DNA from: Bacteroides reticulotermitis JCM 10512
Lineage (GTDB): Bacteria; Bacteroidota; Bacteroidia; Bacteroidales; Bacteroidaceae
DNA: 64,000 nucleotides
Reading direction: 5' to 3'
Assembly: GCF_000517545.1 (NCBI RefSeq)
Contig: NZ_BAIV01000015.1
Span: forward strand, 62,001 to 126,000
Each line of letters begins with the position of its first letter. Position 1 is the stretch's first letter. This document shows positions 40,074 through 50,300 of this stretch, in pieces. The notes under the pieces were generated by a model. That model was given only the letters and a program-made list of their open reading frames with translations. It searched no databases and had not been told where the DNA came from. The translations under genes and the position numbers were made by a program.

Positions 40074-40150
40074 AAATACTTAATATTTTATTATTTAATT
40101 ACCAGTAATAAATTGAAGCCTTGATATTGATAAGCTTTCTATTTTGCTCC

Positions 40151-40181
40151 CAAAAGTACGCTATTTAATTAACCATTACAA
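40151..40181 (-). promoter_or_regulatory. Promoter of the moxR-bat operon
   Basis: On the minus strand, a TTG (40179-40181) and TACTTTTG (40151-40158) with 20 bp between them, 78 bp upstream of the moxR ATG. It is the only well-formed promoter seen for the eight-gene operon. Confidence 0.65.
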
Positions 40182-40253
40182 CTAAATTTTATTAAAAAAC
40201 TATGTGGAATCTTTAGATTAAGCTACTTTCATACGCTTTTGTATTTACATAAC

Positions 40254-40294
40254 ATTTCACCCAGTCATACAAGGTTGTATAAACTGGGTGAAAT
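40254..40294 (-). terminator. Hairpin after the HU-LysM gene
   Basis: A 12-bp outer stem (ATTTCACCCAGT / ACTGGGTGAAAT) plus an inner TACAA/TTGTA stem. It is 16 bp past the stop codon on the minus strand, but no U-tract follows, so termination efficiency is uncertain. Confidence 0.55.
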
Positions 40295-40309
40295 GTGAAT
40301 ATGATTCGA

Positions 40310-41530
40310 TTATTGTTTGCTTAGCTCCGGGATCTTAATCGTAGTTCCATATGGAACGTTATCTGGGTTTTTAATTACCCCTGGGTTGTGTTTTACAATA
40401 TAGGGCCACAGCGCTTTTGTACCATAGAAATGTAATGATACTTTAGTCAATGTCTCCCCTGCTTTAATGGTATGTGTGGTTTTGGTCCCAGATATAGTGT
40501 ATGTTGCCGAATCCTGATAAACGGGGTCAGCTTTTGTTTTAGTTTCAGCTTTGGGAGTAGCGCTAACTTGCTGTTCTTCTTTAGATACAGACGGAGAAGT
40601 TACTTTTTCAGGAACTTCAGGCAGCGTTTCGCCAACTGTGTCTTGATTATTTTCTAATGTATCAATTAGTAATGGCGTCTCTTGTACTGGATTTGCAATA
40701 GGCATATCTATCTTGTTTTTATCAACTGAGGAAGAAAATAGATCCGGGTAATAAATAAAAAGCACAGCCCCTCCACATATTAATAATGTTGTTAGTATTA
40801 TGATTATAAGATATATGGATGATGACTTCTCTTTAGGAGCCTCCCCTTTCTTCTTACTATTTGAAGATGAGTAAATTTCCGAAGATTCTTTTTTAGAATT
40901 AACCTTTTCAAGTTCTTTGGCAATGATTTCTTCTGCTGTAACTTGGATATCCTCCTGAGGTGTGCTTATTGGTTGATTATCATAGACAATTGCTGCTGCT
41001 TCCTCAGCTGGATGTACAGTCTCTTCAAGTACAGGTTCTATTTCCATGGGAGTAGAAATTAGAGCCGGTTCGTTATACGCTGAATTTATGTTCGATTCAA
41101 CTTCTGGAGAGGTCTCTTCTTCATTTACACTATCTACTTCAGGTATCTCCTCTTCAAGAATGTCTTCTCCTTCTGGCTCTTCGGTTTGCGTATCATCCAG
41201 CAAAGTCTTCTCATTTAAAAGAACGGTTTCAAAATGTGCAAAAGGCTTATTAATTGCGTCTTTTAAGCTACCGTCCGGAGTGAAAGAGACTTTGGTGTGC
41301 CCTTGTATTTGAAAACGTTCACCTGTATTTACATTTACGCTTTCCCGACTATCAACGTCTATCAGTTTGAAAGTTCCCAATCCTTTTATCTTCACATAGC
41401 TTTCATTTTCGAGAGCCTGCTCTATCAATAGGAAAAACTCCTTGACGAACGCTTCAGCATCCTTCTTGCTCATGCCGTATTTGGATGCTAATAAATCGAT
41501 GAGGTTTTGAATTGTTAATCTTTCATTCAT
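40310..41530 (-). CDS. HU-family domain - transmembrane - LysM protein
   Basis: 406 residues with three parts. Residues 1-95 are an HU/IHF-type DNA-binding domain (KIKGLGTFKL, VNVNTGERFQIQGHTKVSF). Residues ~110-210 are an acidic, proline-containing linker. A single helix at 239-261 (IYLIIIILTTLLICGGAVLF) follows a lysine-rich stretch (KKKGEAPKEK), which predicts the N terminus in the cytoplasm. The C-terminal end (about 352-402) is a LysM domain: HTIKAGETLTKVSLHFYGT. Such a protein could tie the nucleoid to peptidoglycan; that role is inferred. It is 11 bp downstream of a normal HU gene. Confidence 0.85.
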   Translation of the reverse strand: MNERLTIQNLIDLLASKYGMSKKDAEAFVKEFFLLIEQALENESYVKIKGLGTFKLIDVDSRESVNVNTGERFQIQGHTKVSFTPDGSLKDAINKPFAHFETVLLNEKTLLDDTQTEEPEGEDILEEEIPEVDSVNEEETSPEVESNINSAYNEPALISTPMEIEPVLEETVHPAEEAAAIVYDNQPISTPQEDIQVTAEEIIAKELEKVNSKKESSEIYSSSNSKKKGEAPKEKSSSIYLIIIILTTLLICGGAVLFIYYPDLFSSSVDKNKIDMPIANPVQETPLLIDTLENNQDTVGETLPEVPEKVTSPSVSKEEQQVSATPKAETKTKADPVYQDSATYTISGTKTTHTIKAGETLTKVSLHFYGTKALWPYIVKHNPGVIKNPDNVPYGTTIKIPELSKQ

Positions 41531-41541
41531 AATAGAAATAT

Positions 41542-41814
41542 TTATTTGAACTTATCCTTTAGTGTATTACTCGGCCGGTAAGTTGGCACAAGCTTAGGAG
41601 GAATCAGCATTCGCTGTTTGCTTGTTGGATTAATTGAGATGCGCTCTATCTTCTTTTTTACTTCGAAGGAGCCAAACCCTTGTATAGTAATGATATTCCC
41701 TTCTTCTAATTCTTGTGTCATAGAAGACAGCAAAGAATTAATTAATTCGGAAGTATCCTTAATGGTATATCCCAATCGATTCGACAGTTCAGATGTAAAC
41801 TCCTTATTATTCAT
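41542..41814 (-). CDS. HU-family DNA-binding protein
   Basis: 90 residues: the whole HU fold, with the dimerisation helices (ELSNRLGYTIKDTSELINSL), the beta-hairpin start GNIITIQGFGSFEVKKK and the arm reading RISINPTSKQRMLIPPK. It lacks the exact GRNPxTG arm signature of canonical HU, so it is a divergent paralogue. It overlaps the 3' end of rimO by 8 bp and is followed by the HU-LysM gene. Confidence 0.88.
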   Translation of the reverse strand: MNNKEFTSELSNRLGYTIKDTSELINSLLSSMTQELEEGNIITIQGFGSFEVKKKIERISINPTSKQRMLIPPKLVPTYRPSNTLKDKFK

Positions 41815-43117
41815 AGCTTTTTATAACCTTTCCATATATGTCAAACTCGTCTGCATCTGTTACTTCAATCTGATAGAAATTACCGATTACTAATGGAGAA
41901 TCTGTATGTTTAATTAGTACTTCCGGATCTACTTCCGGAGAATCAAACTCGGTTCTTCCAATATAGTAATCTCCTTCTATGCGATCGATGATTACTTTAA
42001 ACTGCTTGGCAATTTTAGCTGCACTTAATTCGGCAGAAATACCTTGCTGAATATCCATAAGCTCATCCAAACGGGCTTGTTTGATTTCTTGTGGAATTGA
42101 ATCTTCGTAATGCTTAGCAGCATACGTACCTTCTTCTTCGGAGTAGGTGAACGCTCCCATTCGATCAAAACGAGTCTTGCGCACAAAGTCTTTCAATTCT
42201 TCAAAGTCTTCTTCAGTTTCGCCTGGGTGTCCCACCATTAGCGTTGTACGCAAATGTATGCCCGGTACTTCCTTGCGGAACTGCTCAATGAGTCGATAAG
42301 TATCTTCTTTGCTCACATGACGCTGCATCTGTTCCAACATATTGTCACTAATGTGCTGTAAAGCGATGTCCATGTAGTTGCAGACATTATCTCTTTCGCG
42401 CATAACCCGGAATAAATCCGTTGGGAAATGAGCCGGATATGCGTAATGAAGGCGTATCCATTCTACGCCAGGTACATCAGAAATACGTTCAATTAACTCT
42501 GGAAGCATCTGCTTTTTATAGAGATCCACTCCATAGTATGTTAATTCTTGAGCAATTACTTGGAACTCTTTGACGCCTTGTGATACCAAGTATTTTACTT
42601 CATCAATGATTTCTTCAATGGGTTTGGATATATGGCGTCCCGTAATTATGGGGATAGCACAATAAGAGCATTTGCGGTCGCACCCTTCTGAAATTTTAAG
42701 GTATGCATAATGTTGCGGAGTTGTTAATGTCCTTTCAAGTTGTAACCGCTGATCATATGATTTTCCTAAATCTTTTAATAGTTCTTTCCAGTTAAATTTG
42801 CCATAAAACTTATCTACTTGCGGTATCTCAACTGCCAACTCTTTAAGGTAGCGTTCGGAGAGGCATCCCATTACAAAGAGCTTTTCCAAACTTCCCTCTT
42901 CCTTGGCTTGCGCAAACTCAAGAATCATATTAATGGATTCTTCTTTTGCGTCACCAATAAAGCCACATGTGTTAATTACTGCAATGTCTCCTTTGGGAGT
43001 TTCCGAGTCGTGGGTAACGTCGTATCCTGATTCTTTCAGCTGACGTATCAATTGTTCGGAATCAACCAAGTTTTTAGAACACCCTAGGGTGATTATATCA
43101 ATTGTTTTTCTTTTCAT
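41807..43117 (-). CDS. rimO: Ribosomal protein S12 methylthiotransferase
   Basis: 436 residues. N-terminal UPF0004 domain with cluster cysteines (TLGCSKNLVDSE, NTCGFI, MGCLSERY), radical-SAM motif CDRKCSYC, and a C-terminal TRAM domain (FKVIIDRIEGDYYIGRTEFD). It methylthiolates Asp88 of ribosomal protein S12. The CSKNLVD signature separates RimO from MiaB. Its start overlaps the ftsY stop by 4 bp, so the two are coupled. Confidence 0.93.
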   Translation of the reverse strand: MKRKTIDIITLGCSKNLVDSEQLIRQLKESGYDVTHDSETPKGDIAVINTCGFIGDAKEESINMILEFAQAKEEGSLEKLFVMGCLSERYLKELAVEIPQVDKFYGKFNWKELLKDLGKSYDQRLQLERTLTTPQHYAYLKISEGCDRKCSYCAIPIITGRHISKPIEEIIDEVKYLVSQGVKEFQVIAQELTYYGVDLYKKQMLPELIERISDVPGVEWIRLHYAYPAHFPTDLFRVMRERDNVCNYMDIALQHISDNMLEQMQRHVSKEDTYRLIEQFRKEVPGIHLRTTLMVGHPGETEEDFEELKDFVRKTRFDRMGAFTYSEEEGTYAAKHYEDSIPQEIKQARLDELMDIQQGISAELSAAKIAKQFKVIIDRIEGDYYIGRTEFDSPEVDPEVLIKHTDSPLVIGNFYQIEVTDADEFDIYGKVIKSYE

Positions 43118-44073
43118 GCATTTTCTCCAAACAAGGAATCAACAAATTCATTTTTGCGGAAAACTTGTAAGTCTTCCATTCCTTCTCCTAAACCAATATA
43201 TTTTACCGGTATTTTAAATTGATCTGATATTCCAATAACGACTCCACCTTTTGCTGTACCATCTAGTTTAGTTATTGCCATTGCCGAAACTTCGGTTGCA
43301 AGCGTAAATTGTTTAGCTTGCTCAAAAGCGTTTTGCCCGGTTGAGCCATCGAGTACCAGCAACACTTCGTTGGGAGCGTCGGGTACTACTTTTTTCATCA
43401 CATTTTTAATTTTGGTTAATTCATTCATCAAGCCGACTTTATTGTGCAAGCGGCCGGCAGTATCGATGATTACTACATCCGCATGGTTTGCAACAGCGGA
43501 GCTTAATGTGTCAAACGCAACAGATGCTGGATCAGCGCCCATCTTTTGTTTTACAACCGGTACGCCTACTCTCTCACCCCAAATCATCAGTTGCTCTACA
43601 GCAGCAGCACGGAAGGTATCTGCAGCTCCCAGATATACGGACTTTCCTGTTTTTTTGAATTGATAAGCTAACTTCCCAATCGTGGTGGTCTTCCCTACTC
43701 CGTTTACCCCTACAACCATGATAACATATGGTTTCTTTTCAATAGGCATGTCAAAGTCTGCCACATCATCAGAATTGTTCTCCGTCAGTAAAGCAGCTAT
43801 CTCTTCACGTAGAATCAGGTTCAATTCTTGGGTATTCACATATTTCTCGGAAGATGCTCGTTTTTCTATACGTTTAATGATGTTGAGAGTAGTCTCTACA
43901 CCTACATCTGAAGTAATCAGTACTTCTTCCAGATTATCTAGCACTTCATCGTCAACTCTGGATTTACCAGCTATTGCACGAGCGATTTTGCTAAATACGC
44001 TTTCTTTGGTCTTAGATAATCCTTTATCTAATGTTTCCTTCTTTTCCTTGGAAAAAAAACTAAAAAATCCCAT
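43114..44073 (-). CDS. ftsY: Signal recognition particle receptor FtsY
   Basis: 319 residues: a short N domain without the long acidic A region, then the G domain with G1 GVNGVGKTT, DTFRAAAVEQL, DTAGR (G3) and TKLDGTAKGG (G4), ending GEGMEDLQVF. It docks ribosome-SRP complexes at the membrane. Transcribed from a promoter at 44106-44113, downstream of the terminator of the ribosomal protein genes, and coupled to rimO. Confidence 0.95.
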   Translation of the reverse strand: MGFFSFFSKEKKETLDKGLSKTKESVFSKIARAIAGKSRVDDEVLDNLEEVLITSDVGVETTLNIIKRIEKRASSEKYVNTQELNLILREEIAALLTENNSDDVADFDMPIEKKPYVIMVVGVNGVGKTTTIGKLAYQFKKTGKSVYLGAADTFRAAAVEQLMIWGERVGVPVVKQKMGADPASVAFDTLSSAVANHADVVIIDTAGRLHNKVGLMNELTKIKNVMKKVVPDAPNEVLLVLDGSTGQNAFEQAKQFTLATEVSAMAITKLDGTAKGGVVIGISDQFKIPVKYIGLGEGMEDLQVFRKNEFVDSLFGENA

Positions 44074-44105
44074 ATTTACAATTCTTTGTATGACACATTA
44101 TGCTA

Positions 44106-44113
44106 CAAAGATA
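44106..44113 (-). promoter_or_regulatory. Promoter -7 element of ftsY
   Basis: TATCTTTG on the minus strand, 33-40 bp upstream of the ftsY ATG and just after the preceding terminator. No well-spaced TTG. Confidence 0.55.
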
Positions 44114-44151
44114 TAATAAAGGATTGGAAAAGTAAGAAAAAGAGCAAAAAA

Positions 44152-44182
44152 AATCCCCTCATTATTGCTCAATGAGGGGATT
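44152..44182 (-). terminator. Intrinsic terminator after the DUF4295 gene
   Basis: A perfect 12-bp stem (AATCCCCTCATT / AATGAGGGGATT), 7-nt loop and an 8-T tract on the minus strand, 30 bp past the stop. Confidence 0.88.
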
Positions 44183-44212
44183 CTATATTTTATAGCAAAT
44201 GTGCTACTTCAA

Positions 44213-44371
44213 TTATTTTTTGAAAAAGTCTTGTACTTTTTCATTCGGAACCATGTGTTCGTCAAAAGTGTAAGCTCCTGTTTTTGGAGATTTAACCATT
44301 TTGATAACCTTGGTATAAGCACGACCTTCTTTAGAACCTTCGTGCAAACTTGCTACTGTTTTCTTTGCCAT
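44213..44371 (-). CDS. DUF4295 small basic protein
   Basis: 52 residues beginning MAKKTVASLHEGSKEGRAYT and ending KVQDFFKK, too short for many gene finders. It matches the DUF4295 family, a Bacteroidetes-specific small protein always next to rpmG and rpmB and possibly ribosome-associated. It starts 14 bp after the rpmG stop and is the last gene of that transcript. Confidence 0.9.
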   Translation of the reverse strand: MAKKTVASLHEGSKEGRAYTKVIKMVKSPKTGAYTFDEHMVPNEKVQDFFKK

Positions 44372-44385
44372 GGATTATACTTCTT

Positions 44386-44574
44386 TTATTTAATTTCTTT
44401 ATGTACTGTTACTTTCTTCAAGATTGGGTTGTATTTCTTCAACTCAATTCTTTCAGTTGTATTCTTTCTGTTCTTAGTTGTGATATAACGAGATGTTCCC
44501 GGCATTCCACTATCTTTGTGTTCTGTACATTCCAGAATCACTTGCACTCTATTGCCTTTAGCTTTTTTTCCCAT
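44386..44574 (-). CDS. rpmG: 50S ribosomal protein L33
   Basis: 62 residues. [20 protein letters not shown] and the conserved [13 protein letters not shown] block are typical of L33. Only one cysteine is present (C16), so this is the zinc-free form. Located between rpmB and the DUF4295 gene. Confidence 0.96.
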   Translation of the reverse strand: MGKKAKGNRVQVILECTEHKDSGMPGTSRYITTKNRKNTTERIELKKYNPILKKVTVHKEIK

Positions 44575-44594
44575 TGTAAGTTCTCTCCTCTAGT

Positions 44595-44855
44595 TTAGCC
44601 GATTACTTTAATGTTTTTCCAATCACAATAACCTTTAGATACTGCTTCAATCAGAGCAGCGTCCAGTCCTTTTTTGTTGATAACGCGCAGGCCGTTAGCG
44701 CTAATGCTAAGGCTGATCCAACAATCTTGCTCTACATAGTAGAACTTTTTGTTAAACAAGTTCACATCAAAGGTTCTTTTGGTTCTTCTTTTTGAGTGTG
44801 ATACATTGTTGCCAATCATGGCTCTCTTTCCGGTAATTTGACAAATCTTCGACAT
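44595..44855 (-). CDS. rpmB: 50S ribosomal protein L28
   Basis: 86 residues: [20 protein letters not shown], then [19 protein letters not shown], and the C-terminal [20 protein letters not shown]. Standard Bacteroidetes L28. First gene of the three-gene block; a near-consensus -7 box (one mismatch) lies upstream near 44905. Confidence 0.96.
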   Translation of the reverse strand: MSKICQITGKRAMIGNNVSHSKRRTKRTFDVNLFNKKFYYVEQDCWISLSISANGLRVINKKGLDAALIEAVSKGYCDWKNIKVIG

Positions 44856-44976
44856 TTCTATCTTGTTTTTATAGTTTTATATCTATACTTCTTTCAAACA
44901 GGACGCAAAGTAAGCACTTTTATCCAAATAAAACAAGAATTTCTATAAATAATTCGCTTAAAACCACAATTTTTCC

Positions 44977-46209
44977 TTATTTTATTAGCTCCCTGAGCAA
45001 TAGAAAGGCATTATTTACAGCTTTTTCAATATTAAGCATTCGTCCATGATTGGTTTCTTGCTTATAAGTTAGAATTTCGTTTTTATAACCAGCTGCAATC
45101 CAAACAGTCCCAACGGGTTTATCAGGAGTCCCTCCTCCCGGGCCGGCTATTCCAGATGTAGCTACTGCGCAATCAGTTTTCAACGCATTCATCGCACCTT
45201 TCACCATTTCTATTACAGTATCTTCACTTACAGCACCATGCAATTCTAGCGTTGCAGGAGAGACATTGAGAAGGCTTACTTTAATAGTATTATCGTATGC
45301 AACTACACTACCCTTAAAATACTCCGAGCTTCCCGCTATAGAAGTTAATCGGGTGGCAATGTTTCCTCCGGTGCAACTTTCTGCGGTGGATACGGTTAAT
45401 TTCTTTCTTTTCAATAGTTCACCTACCATGATTTCCAATGGAATATCCTCTTCGGTTAGAATATCTGCGCCCAGTAGGTTTTCTAATTTTTCTTTTTCGC
45501 AATTCAAGGTGCTCTCTAGGCTATTCTTATCTTTTCCACGTCCAGTTAGGCGTAGGCGGATAATACCCGATTTGGGTAAATAGGCCAATTTAAGGCACTC
45601 CGGCAAGGAACTTTCCCACGATTCGAGCTTTTCAGCAAGTACAGATTCCGGATAATGCTGTACCATGAATGTCTGATGTATAATGACATCGGAATGAAAT
45701 CGTTGATGTAACCTAGGAAGTACTGATTCTTTCATTACAGTTTGCATTTCCAAAGGTACGCCTGGCATTGATACAAGCACTTTATCCCCTCTTTCAAACC
45801 AGCTGACAGGAGCACTCCCTACCGGATTGTTAATAACAAGGCAGTCTCTGGGGACCATTGCTTGGCTCTTATTCAAAGCGTTCATTGGAATTTTGCCGGC
45901 TAGCAACTGCTTGATATTCTCAAACACGTTTTCACTAAAGACTAATTCTGTATGAAAGTATTTGCAGAGAGTCGTTTTGGTTATGTCATCTTTGGTAGGC
46001 CCTAATCCTCCCGTCAGCAAAACAATGCTTACTCTATTGATCGCATTGTCGATTGCTTCCAGAATTTCTTCTTCCCGATCACGAATTGAAACGATCCGAA
46101 GTACTTCAATTCCTATCTTATTCAACTCTTGCCCCATCCATGCTGAGTTGGTATCAATGACTTGTCCGATTAGTAATTCGTCACCTATGGTGATAATCTC
46201 AGCAAACAT
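44977..46209 (-). CDS. cinA: CinA-family protein (nicotinamide-nucleotide amidase)
   Basis: 410 residues: an N-terminal molybdopterin-binding-like (COG1058) domain ([32 protein letters not shown]) and a C-terminal PncC domain ([40 protein letters not shown]). It deamidates NMN in pyridine-nucleotide recycling. The gene is 50 bp downstream of tsaD on the same strand. Confidence 0.92.
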   Translation of the reverse strand: MFAEIITIGDELLIGQVIDTNSAWMGQELNKIGIEVLRIVSIRDREEEILEAIDNAINRVSIVLLTGGLGPTKDDITKTTLCKYFHTELVFSENVFENIKQLLAGKIPMNALNKSQAMVPRDCLVINNPVGSAPVSWFERGDKVLVSMPGVPLEMQTVMKESVLPRLHQRFHSDVIIHQTFMVQHYPESVLAEKLESWESSLPECLKLAYLPKSGIIRLRLTGRGKDKNSLESTLNCEKEKLENLLGADILTEEDIPLEIMVGELLKRKKLTVSTAESCTGGNIATRLTSIAGSSEYFKGSVVAYDNTIKVSLLNVSPATLELHGAVSEDTVIEMVKGAMNALKTDCAVATSGIAGPGGGTPDKPVGTVWIAAGYKNEILTYKQETNHGRMLNIEKAVNNAFLLLRELIK

Positions 46210-46259
46210 ATCTATAATTAATTTAATCCATTAATAATTCAACTAAGGATCGAAAAACG

Positions 46260-47279
46260 CTATAAAGTAACACGAGAATAGGCCGGTAGATCGATCGAGC
46301 AGAAATCTTTATCTAAATACTTGAGATAACCGGTAATCGCTATCATTGCTGCATTATCAGTAGTATAGCTAAATTTCGGAATAAAAACATTCCATCCGTA
46401 TTTTTCCGCATGTTCTCTAAACGAATTGCGTAATCCGTTATTGGCAGAGACTCCTCCGGCAACAGCTATTTCTTTAATCTTATATTCTTTGGCTGCTTTA
46501 CGGAGCTTATCCATAAGGATATCCACAACTGTAGCTTCGAGTGACGCAGCTAAATCGACTTTATGATGTTCGATAAAGTCGGGGTCTTCTTTCAGCCAGT
46601 CGCGCAGAGAATATAAAAAAGAAGTTTTTAGTCCGCTGAAACTATAATCCAGGCCTGCGATGTGCGGTTTACTAAATGTGTAAGCCTTCGGGTTTCCCTG
46701 ACGGGCTAATTTATCAATAATTGGTCCGCCCGGATAGCCGAGTCCCATTACTTTAGAGCATTTATCTATGGCTTCTCCGGCGGCATCATCAATTGTTTGC
46801 CCCAGAATCTCCATGTCATTATAGGATTTTACCAGTATAATTTGCGAATTTCCTCCTGATACCAATAGGCATAGAAAAGGATATTCGGGTTGCTTATTCT
46901 CTTCTCCTTCAGCTTTAATAAAATGAGCTAAAACGTGACCTGTTAGGTGATTAACGTCAATCATTGGAATGTCAAGCGAACGGGCGAAGCCCTTTGCAAA
47001 GGAAACACCCACCAACAAAGATCCCATCAAGCCAGGCCCCCGCGTAAAAGCTACCGCACTTAATTCTTCTTTAGTCACTCCTGCCTTTTTAAGAGCTTCA
47101 TGCACTACGGGAACTATATTCTGTTGATGTGCTCTGGATGCTAATTCGGGTACTACTCCGCCATAAGCTTCATGGACCGCTTGACTAGATACGACATTGG
47201 ATAGCAGGTAACCATCCTTGATAACAGCAGCAGATGTATCATCACAAGATGACTCAATTCCTAAAATAATTACACTCAT
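46260..47279 (-). CDS. tsaD: tRNA N6-adenosine threonylcarbamoyltransferase
   Basis: 339 residues of the Kae1/TsaD family: IILGIESSCDDTSAAVI, the metal-binding NHLTGHVLAH motif, LCLLVSGGNSQIILV and the C-terminal AVAGGVSANNGLR plus TTDNAAMIA. It makes t6A37 in ANN-decoding tRNAs. Divergent from tamB, with promoter boxes for both. Confidence 0.95.
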   Translation of the reverse strand: MSVIILGIESSCDDTSAAVIKDGYLLSNVVSSQAVHEAYGGVVPELASRAHQQNIVPVVHEALKKAGVTKEELSAVAFTRGPGLMGSLLVGVSFAKGFARSLDIPMIDVNHLTGHVLAHFIKAEGEENKQPEYPFLCLLVSGGNSQIILVKSYNDMEILGQTIDDAAGEAIDKCSKVMGLGYPGGPIIDKLARQGNPKAYTFSKPHIAGLDYSFSGLKTSFLYSLRDWLKEDPDFIEHHKVDLAASLEATVVDILMDKLRKAAKEYKIKEIAVAGGVSANNGLRNSFREHAEKYGWNVFIPKFSYTTDNAAMIAITGYLKYLDKDFCSIDLPAYSRVTL

Positions 47280-47304
47280 AAGTCATTAAACTATTTAAAC
47301 GGTA

Positions 47305-47312
47305 CAAAAGTA
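47305..47312 (-). promoter_or_regulatory. Promoter -7 element of tsaD
   Basis: TACTTTTG on the minus strand, 26-33 bp upstream of the tsaD ATG. Confidence 0.45.
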
Positions 47313-47346
47313 ATGATAAAACTACGATTCATAACGAACTATTTTA

Positions 47347-47354
47347 TATTTTTG
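47347..47354 (+). promoter_or_regulatory. Promoter -7 element of tamB
   Basis: TATTTTTG on the plus strand, about 20 bp upstream of the tamB start. Confidence 0.45.
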
Positions 47355-47372
47355 TTCTCGAAATAAAAGTTA

Positions 47373-50300
47373 TTGCATATCAGAACGCTGAAAAGAACTG
47401 TACGTTGGATAGTTGGGATTATACTTGGAGTGTATATCGGGGCTATTATTTTGCTGAATATACCAAGTATTCAGCAGGCTTTGAGTGTGTTTGTGGCAGA
47501 CGAACTGTCGCAGGTCTTGAATTCTAAATTAACTATTGGACGAATTAATATTGGTTTCTTAAATCGAATTATCATTGATGATGTGTTGCTTGACGACCAA
47601 AGTGGTAAGGAGATGCTGAAGGTAACCCGCCTTTCGGCTAAATTTGATTTTATCCCCCTATTCAAAGGTAAAGTTTCAATTAGCAATGTGCAACTCTTCG
47701 GCTTCAATATCAGTTTGAATAAGCAAACTCCGGACTCCCCTCCTAATTTTAAGTTTGTTTTAGACGCGTTTGCCTCTAAAGACACAATAAAGAAAGATGA
47801 AAGTGATCTTGATCTGCGTATTAATTCGGTGTTGATACGACGCGGCCGACTCTCTTATCACGTGCTATCGGAGAAAGAGACACCGGGCAAGTTTAATGCA
47901 AAGCATATTCTGATGCAGAATATAATAGCTAATCTGTCGCTGAAAGCTTTGCAAAAGGACTCGGTAAATATCGCAATCAAAAGGCTGAGTGCTGATGAGA
48001 AGATGTCGGGCTTCTCTTTAAAGAAATTGAGTTTGAAACTGTTGGCCAATGACAGGCAGATGAAGATTGAGAATTTTGCGATTGAATTGCCTGAGACTTC
48101 ACTAAAGATGGATACGATTCATTTGAAATATGATAGTCTGGGCGCATTCAACAATTTTGCTGATCAGGTTCATTTTTCTTTTCACACGCTTCCCTCTCAG
48201 ATTACGTTGAAAGACATAGCTCCCTTTGTGCCAGCCCTATCGCATTTTAAGGAACCCATAACGCTCGACATAAAGGTAGAAGGTACGCTCAATCAGTTGT
48301 CTTGTCCGCGCTTGGAAATAACCGCCGAGGATCAACAGTTCCGACTTCGTGGTGATGCTACTTTTCAAGACTTATCACACCCTGAGGATGCTTATATTTA
48401 TGGCAATCTATCGGAATTTTCAGCCAATAGTCGCAGTGTAGGCTTTCTAGTGCGCAATATTAGTAGTAATTATAATGGAGTTCCTCCGATGCTTTTACGT
48501 TTGGGAGACATTGCATTTAAGGGAGAAATATCCGGGTATTTTGCGGATTTGGTAACTTATGGACAGCTACGGACCAGTTTAGGTACGGTTAACACGGACT
48601 TAAAGTTAACATCGAATAAGCAAAAGGGCCTTTTCGCATACTCCGGAGGCGTCGAGACAGAGAGTTTTCAGTTGGGTAAGCTTCTGGGGAACGATCTGCT
48701 AGGCGAGATTACGCTAAATTTAGATGTGAACGGAAAGCATTATAATAATCAACGCCCGATAGTAGAACTAAAGGATTAATCGCTTCGTTGGAATACAGTA
48801 AGCATAAGTATGAAAACATCACGCTGGACGGAGCGTATAAAGCCGGCGGATTTAACGGACAGATAGCGTTGAATGACCCTAGCGGCTCAATTTATCTGAA
48901 TGGTGATATTAATATGGTGGCGAAAACTCCGACTTTCAACTTTTCTGCTGTAGTAGATAAAGTTCGGCCACATGAGTTGAATTTGACTTCTAACTTTAAA
49001 GATGCTGAATTCTCGCTCAAGTTAAGAGCCAACTTTACCGGGGGCTCCATCGATCAGATGATTGGAGAAATCAATGTTGACAGTCTATTATATACAGCTC
49101 CGGATAAAGAATACTTCATGAAGAATATGAATATTCAAGCTATTCAGGAGGATAAAAAGAATAAGCTGAAACTTGTTTCTGAGTTTTTAACGGCCGATGT
49201 AGAAGGCAATTTTAAGTACCACACGCTGCCGGTAAGTGTTACCAACATTATGCGGAAGTACATACCTTCTTTGTTGCCCGTTCCCAAAAAAGAGATAAAA
49301 ACAGATAATAATTTTCAGTTTGATATACATATCTATAACACAGATATCTTATCCACCATATTCGATATTCCACTGACCGTTTATTCTCATTCAACGATTA
49401 AAGGATCTTTCAATGATGTTTTGCAACGTTTGTATGTAGAAGGATACTTCCCACGATTGCAATATAAGAGTAACTTTATTGAATCGGGTATGTTTTTGTG
49501 TGAAAACACCAAGGATCATATTCATGCCAAAGTTCGTCTAACAAACCTGAAGAAAAATGGAGCTGTTAATTTGGCATTGGAAGCGCAGGCTAAGAATGAT
49601 AATGTAACCGCTACTTTAAACTGGGGAAACAATGCTGTATCGACCTATAGTGGGCAGTTGAGTGCTGTGGCGCAGTTCTTGCATACCGAAGGAGAGAAGT
49701 CGCCACTTAAAGCCGTGGTTGATGTAAAACCAACGAATGTGATATTGAATGATACATTGTGGCAGATACATCCTTCGCAAGTAGTTGTCGATTCAGGTAA
49801 GGTAAGTGTGAATAATTTCTATTTTAGTCACCGCGATCGGTATGTACGTATTGACGGACGGCTATCCGAGCACCCGCAGGACTCGATAAAAGTGGACCTG
49901 AAAGATATAAATATCGGTTATGTATTTGATATAGCGAACATTTCTGACGATGTAAATTTTGAAGGAGATGCTACCGGAACCGTATGTGCCAGTGGAGTAT
50001 TAAAGAAACCGGTGATGAATGCTCATTTGCTTGTGAAGAACTTCACCCTGAATCAAGGGCGTTTGGGCGATCTGGATGTCATTGGAGGCTGGGATAATGA
50101 AAACCGAAGTATCACTCTTGACGCCTATATCAAAGATCGAGCCGCAACGCTTAGTCATGTTACAGGTATTATCCAGCCTTTGAAGCCGGAGAGCGGGCTT
50201 GATTTGAATATTGATGCAACTGACTTGAATCTAAAATTCCTGGAACACTATATGAAGTCAATAGCAACTGACATTCGTGGGCGTGGAACAGGTAAGGTGC

